This document shows positions 6,581 to 9,425 of a stretch of DNA of 9,425 nt, one piece after another. The stretch is from the NCBI GenBank assembly GCA_030605265.1, contig JAUWIR010000128.1, forward strand, positions 1-9,425, read 5' to 3'. The first letter of the stretch is position 1. The number at the start of each line of letters is the position of its first letter. Below the pieces are notes generated by a model that was not told the DNA's origin, ran no database searches, and saw only the letters and a list, made by a program, of their open reading frames with translations. Both the position numbers and the translations under genes were made by a program. The DNA comes from Pseudomonadota bacterium. GTDB lineage: Bacteria > SZUA-182 > DTGQ01.

Positions 6581-9425
6581 GTAAAGCTTTCCGCAATTCG
6601 GAATAATTATGGACTACTTTAGGATTGATCCATTGGCCGGGTGTTAGGGGTATACGCCAATTTTGATCAGTTTTTCCAGCATAGCGAGTTGGCCAATCGA
6701 TAAGAAAACTATCGGGCAAAAGTCTTAACCTGATGCTTCCTAAACCAAGATAGCGGTTTTTACCCATCTTATGAGCAAGATCTTCTTCTAATACCAAGCA
6801 CCATATCAATCTTTGGAGTTCTTCTTTCTCAAGGTTCCAAAAGCGGACAGTAAAACGGCATTGTGCTTTGGGTAGTATAGCTTTAGAATAGCTTGCTTGG
6901 GCTGTGTCTGCTTGGAAGTTTTCCAATTTTTTGACACATGGAGCAAGCGGAGCATGAGGAAAGAGTCTCCACTTTTTATTAATTTGGAGCATAGGGACGG
7001 TCCCCTGCGAATTTTTTTGCCATTTGTCCTCCTTATATCGCCACGCTCCGTAAGGATAGGGTACCTTGAACCATGCTGATTCCGGTAATTCGAATAGGCC
7101 AAAGCTAAAAGACACCCTTCCCATCAGGGCTTGATTCGGCCCTTTCCCCACAAAGCCGAATAAACTATCCACAGGGTTTAAAAGTCCAACATCTACGCTT
7201 GCTTTTTGGGAATCACTGACAATAGAATAGATATGGCGAATCATTCCCTTAAGGCTTTTACTGGGCAGGGCATAGACTTTCCGGGCCTTTCGCAAGTCGG
7301 CCTGAGGGGGTGACATAGAGAAAAAATCCCAGCCATTTATTACTTCTCCTGTTTGATCCTCCAATTTTACTCTATATGAAGGTTCTCCGCTTTCTTGTAT
7401 CATAATAGTGGTTAAAACTTTTGCTTCTATAGCTAAAGTTCCGCAATATCCACCAAAGGAGCGATGGGAAATGAATCCCTGGCTTGCCCTGGGAGGAAAC
7501 TGAGATACTTTTTCTTTTTTATCAAATATGGAGGGTAAGGATTTTAACACACCTGGTATCAACTCTCCATTTAAATTAAGCTTTCGCCATATACCATCTT
7601 GAATCCATTCCTTCGATCCAATTTTGCCGAATAATTTTTTGCCTAATCCCCCCAAACCATCGGGTGAAGTGCTCATCCAATTGATCTCAGTGAGCATAGC
7701 CTTAACCCAGCCAAAACCACAAGTCTTTTCTCCTCCTAAAGGAATATCACCCCTTTGAAAATCTTCCAGTAAATGAATCAAAAGAGAAAATGCCTCTTCA
7801 TCCTTTTGATCAATGTCCTGAATATCAAAACGCAGATGAAATAGCAAGTTATTCCCATAAGCAAAAAGATAGTCAGCCTTAGCCTCCTCAACAGGTTGAC
7901 CAGTTGAAGGGTCCATCCTTACTCCCTCCATGGACCACCAAGAATGTTCAGGGCCCTGCGGAGCTTTTAGATAAGCATCAGAAAAAAAGACCAATCCCCT
8001 TTGCCTTTGTGCACCAAAAAGACGGTTTAACAGGTCGGTTGTTTTCGCCGATTCACCCCATAAAGTTTTAAGCACCTGTGAGGCACGTTTTCTAAAGGCC
8101 CCTTTAATGGTAGATCCGGGAATATAGATTTCCCAAAGACCTTGCCCTTTTGAAGAGGGAGCCCAAGACAACATTCTCATGAATACCGTATCATAGGGCT
8201 TGCCATACTTACGGGATATTTGCCTCCCGGAAATTCCCCCTGCCCGGAAATCAGTATTGTATGGCTGAACAAGTTCCTGGCGAGTTCGATCACGGTATGC
8301 ATTGAGAAAAGCAATATGGTTTTCATCATTGGTAATGCTTTTTCGAAGATTTTTTATATTGCTCATATGGTAAAATGTCACACGCCTATGGGTTTCAATA
8401 AATTCTTTCCATGTTGAAGCTCTAATGCCCTCTGGGACTACACCAGGATTCCCCCATTGGCGTTCACCAATTTTACCATTAGCTACCATAGTCTTGATGC
8501 GTAAATGCTCTTCACGAGTTCTAATCTCCTCATCTACCCAAGGATCACTTCGAAGAAGATTAACCTGACGATCCACCTGCTGATAAAGCTGGGGCATTAT
8601 CTTTTGACAAGCCTGGCTAATAATTTCAACTAATCTGTCTTCATTTTGAATTTGCTCTGCCAATTGCCCCTCCAGTTCCTTATTCAATCCTAAACTTTCA
8701 GCTATCTCAAACCAAGCCTGACTGTCGAATTGCCTATCAGCCTGTTTTTGGCATTGCAAAACATCTAGGACTCGTTTAGCTTTTGGGGCCTTTGCTCCAA
8801 GCGCCTCATTGAAAGCAATTTCAGCAGCTTCTCTACCTGGAAAAGATTGATCGATCAGAGGTTGAATCTTATCGAGTAATTTTGGGGAAAGACCATATTT
8901 TCCTTTTCCTAATTTAGCCACAGCCGCCTTGGGAAACGTCCAAACTTCTCTTTCACTTTCAGCACACTCCATAAGCCGGATCCCAACACATTTGGGCAAA
9001 TACTCGACCAGTTTCCTCTTCCAATCTTCAGGATTAAGGATAGGTCCACCTATAACCATCTCTAGCCGCTTACTGATTGGCTCTGGAAGATCTCGCATCG
9101 CTTCAACAAGAAAATGTCCCTCAATAGCGGCAAAAGCGGGGACATCCGGATCAAGTTTCCCCCAATTCCACCCCACCATAACCGGATTGGAGCTGTCAAA
9201 TGTCAAGGAGATTTTTAAATGGTTAGATTTAGGGTGGACAGAGATCGGGGTTTCAGATATTGAAAAAGGAAGATCCATTTCAAGATGACATCGCCCCAAG
9301 CCTTTACTTTTCCCGGCGCCGAACCAAAATCTTCCTTCTTTAAGTTCCTGGAGAACATAATAAAGACGTGTTGCATGATCCCCCTTTTTTATAAGTGAAT
9401 CGTTTACATGCATGACAAAATCAAA
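6564..9425 (-). CDS. Fused multi-Cas7 (RAMP) CRISPR effector protein, 5' end outside window
   Basis: This is a CRISPR effector backbone protein made of several RAMP units in one chain, expected to bind crRNA and perhaps cut target RNA. The frame stays open through the right edge: four codons (FDFV) precede the Met at 9413, and no stop is seen, so that Met is probably internal. Numbered from it, residues 16-45 look like the end of a Cas7 unit, with a glycine-rich loop (FGAGKSKGLGR). Residues about 50-390 are unassigned and largely helical. Residues about 385-575 form a Csm3-like Cas7 unit: PYDTVFMR at 406-413, IPGSTIKGAFR at 431-441, LFGAQRQRGLVFFSDA at 465-480 and LGGEKTCGFGWV at 559-570. Residues about 645-900 form a second Cas7 unit close in pattern to TIGR03986: ALPSKSLKGMIR, LNPVDSLFG, GRVSFS, and the loop NRYLGLGSIRL. 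The stop overlaps the next gene by 17 bases. Fused Cas7 units recall type III-D/III-E (Cas7-11) effectors; the subtype is unresolved. Confidence 0.9.
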   Translation of the reverse strand, partial: FDFVMHVNDSLIKKGDHATRLYYVLQELKEGRFWFGAGKSKGLGRCHLEMDLPFSISETPISVHPKSNHLKISLTFDSSNPVMVGWNWGKLDPDVPAFAAIEGHFLVEAMRDLPEPISKRLEMVIGGPILNPEDWKRKLVEYLPKCVGIRLMECAESEREVWTFPKAAVAKLGKGKYGLSPKLLDKIQPLIDQSFPGREAAEIAFNEALGAKAPKAKRVLDVLQCQKQADRQFDSQAWFEIAESLGLNKELEGQLAEQIQNEDRLVEIISQACQKIMPQLYQQVDRQVNLLRSDPWVDEEIRTREEHLRIKTMVANGKIGERQWGNPGVVPEGIRASTWKEFIETHRRVTFYHMSNIKNLRKSITNDENHIAFLNAYRDRTRQELVQPYNTDFRAGGISGRQISRKYGKPYDTVFMRMLSWAPSSKGQGLWEIYIPGSTIKGAFRKRASQVLKTLWGESAKTTDLLNRLFGAQRQRGLVFFSDAYLKAPQGPEHSWWSMEGVRMDPSTGQPVEEAKADYLFAYGNNLLFHLRFDIQDIDQKDEEAFSLLIHLLEDFQRGDIPLGGEKTCGFGWVKAMLTEINWMSTSPDGLGGLGKKLFGKIGSKEWIQDGIWRKLNLNGELIPGVLKSLPSIFDKKEKVSQFPPRASQGFISHRSFGGYCGTLAIEAKVLTTIMIQESGEPSYRVKLEDQTGEVINGWDFFSMSPPQADLRKARKVYALPSKSLKGMIRHIYSIVSDSQKASVDVGLLNPVDSLFGFVGKGPNQALMGRVSFSFGLFELPESAWFKVPYPYGAWRYKEDKWQKNSQGTVPMLQINKKWRLFPHAPLAPCVKKLENFQADTAQASYSKAILPKAQCRFTVRFWNLEKEELQRLIWCLVLEEDLAHKMGKNRYLGLGSIRLRLLPDSFLIDWPTRYAGKTDQNWRIPLTPGQWINPKVVHNYSELRKALHAQRF

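Noticed and set aside
6806..7102. 98-codon minus-strand open frame
   Set aside because: It lies in a different frame inside the C-terminal Cas7 unit, which is clearly coding in its own frame.
8929..9288. 119-codon plus-strand open frame
   Set aside because: It is antisense to the fused RAMP gene, serine- and proline-rich, and typical of a shadow frame.
6564..9425. Direct assignment of the fused protein to type III-E Cas7-11
   Set aside because: Only the C-terminal portion is visible, a separate Cas6 is present, and no TPR-CHAT or Csx30/Csx31-like gene is seen. The similarity is in architecture only.

Overview
The window holds the downstream part of a CRISPR-Cas locus of type III-like character. 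All five convincing genes lie on the minus strand, so transcription runs from the right edge to the left. The host is probably an anaerobic or thermophilic bacterium of moderate-to-low GC. Sampled lines give about 42-45% GC in the cas genes, about 30% in the last gene, and very AT-rich spacers. I cannot name a genus: a Ski2-like helicase and a Clp1/Grc3-type RNA kinase occur in archaea and in scattered bacteria.

Layout from right to left. (1) 9425-6564: a large RAMP protein that runs off the right edge. It shows the tail of one Cas7 unit, then about 340 residues without a clear assignment, a Csm3-like Cas7 unit, and a C-terminal Cas7 unit resembling the CRISPR RAMP family TIGR03986. (2) 6580-5699: a 293-residue protein with a CxxC-x12-CxxC zinc-binding knuckle, which I do not recognise. 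(3) 5739-4714: a Cas6 pre-crRNA endoribonuclease. These three genes overlap by 17 and 41 bases and look translationally coupled. (4) After a 197-base AT-rich spacer with a good minus-strand promoter, 4516-2333 encodes a Ski2/Mtr4/HelY-like helicase with altered ATPase motifs. (5) After an 86-base gap, 2246-1401 encodes a Clp1/Grc3-family polynucleotide 5'-hydroxyl kinase, clearly more AT-rich than the rest.

The left 1.4 kb has no convincing gene. It contains one 36-base element (192-227) with the shape of a type III CRISPR repeat, but no second copy, so no array can be claimed.

A working model, which is inference: the fused multi-Cas7 protein, possibly with the zinc protein, forms an effector backbone loaded with crRNAs cut by Cas6. 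The helicase-like protein and the kinase could be RNA-remodelling and RNA-end-healing accessories, since Cas6 products carry 5'-hydroxyl ends that a Clp1-type kinase could phosphorylate. No Cas10, Cas1, Cas2 or ancillary nuclease is visible, but the locus continues beyond base 9425.
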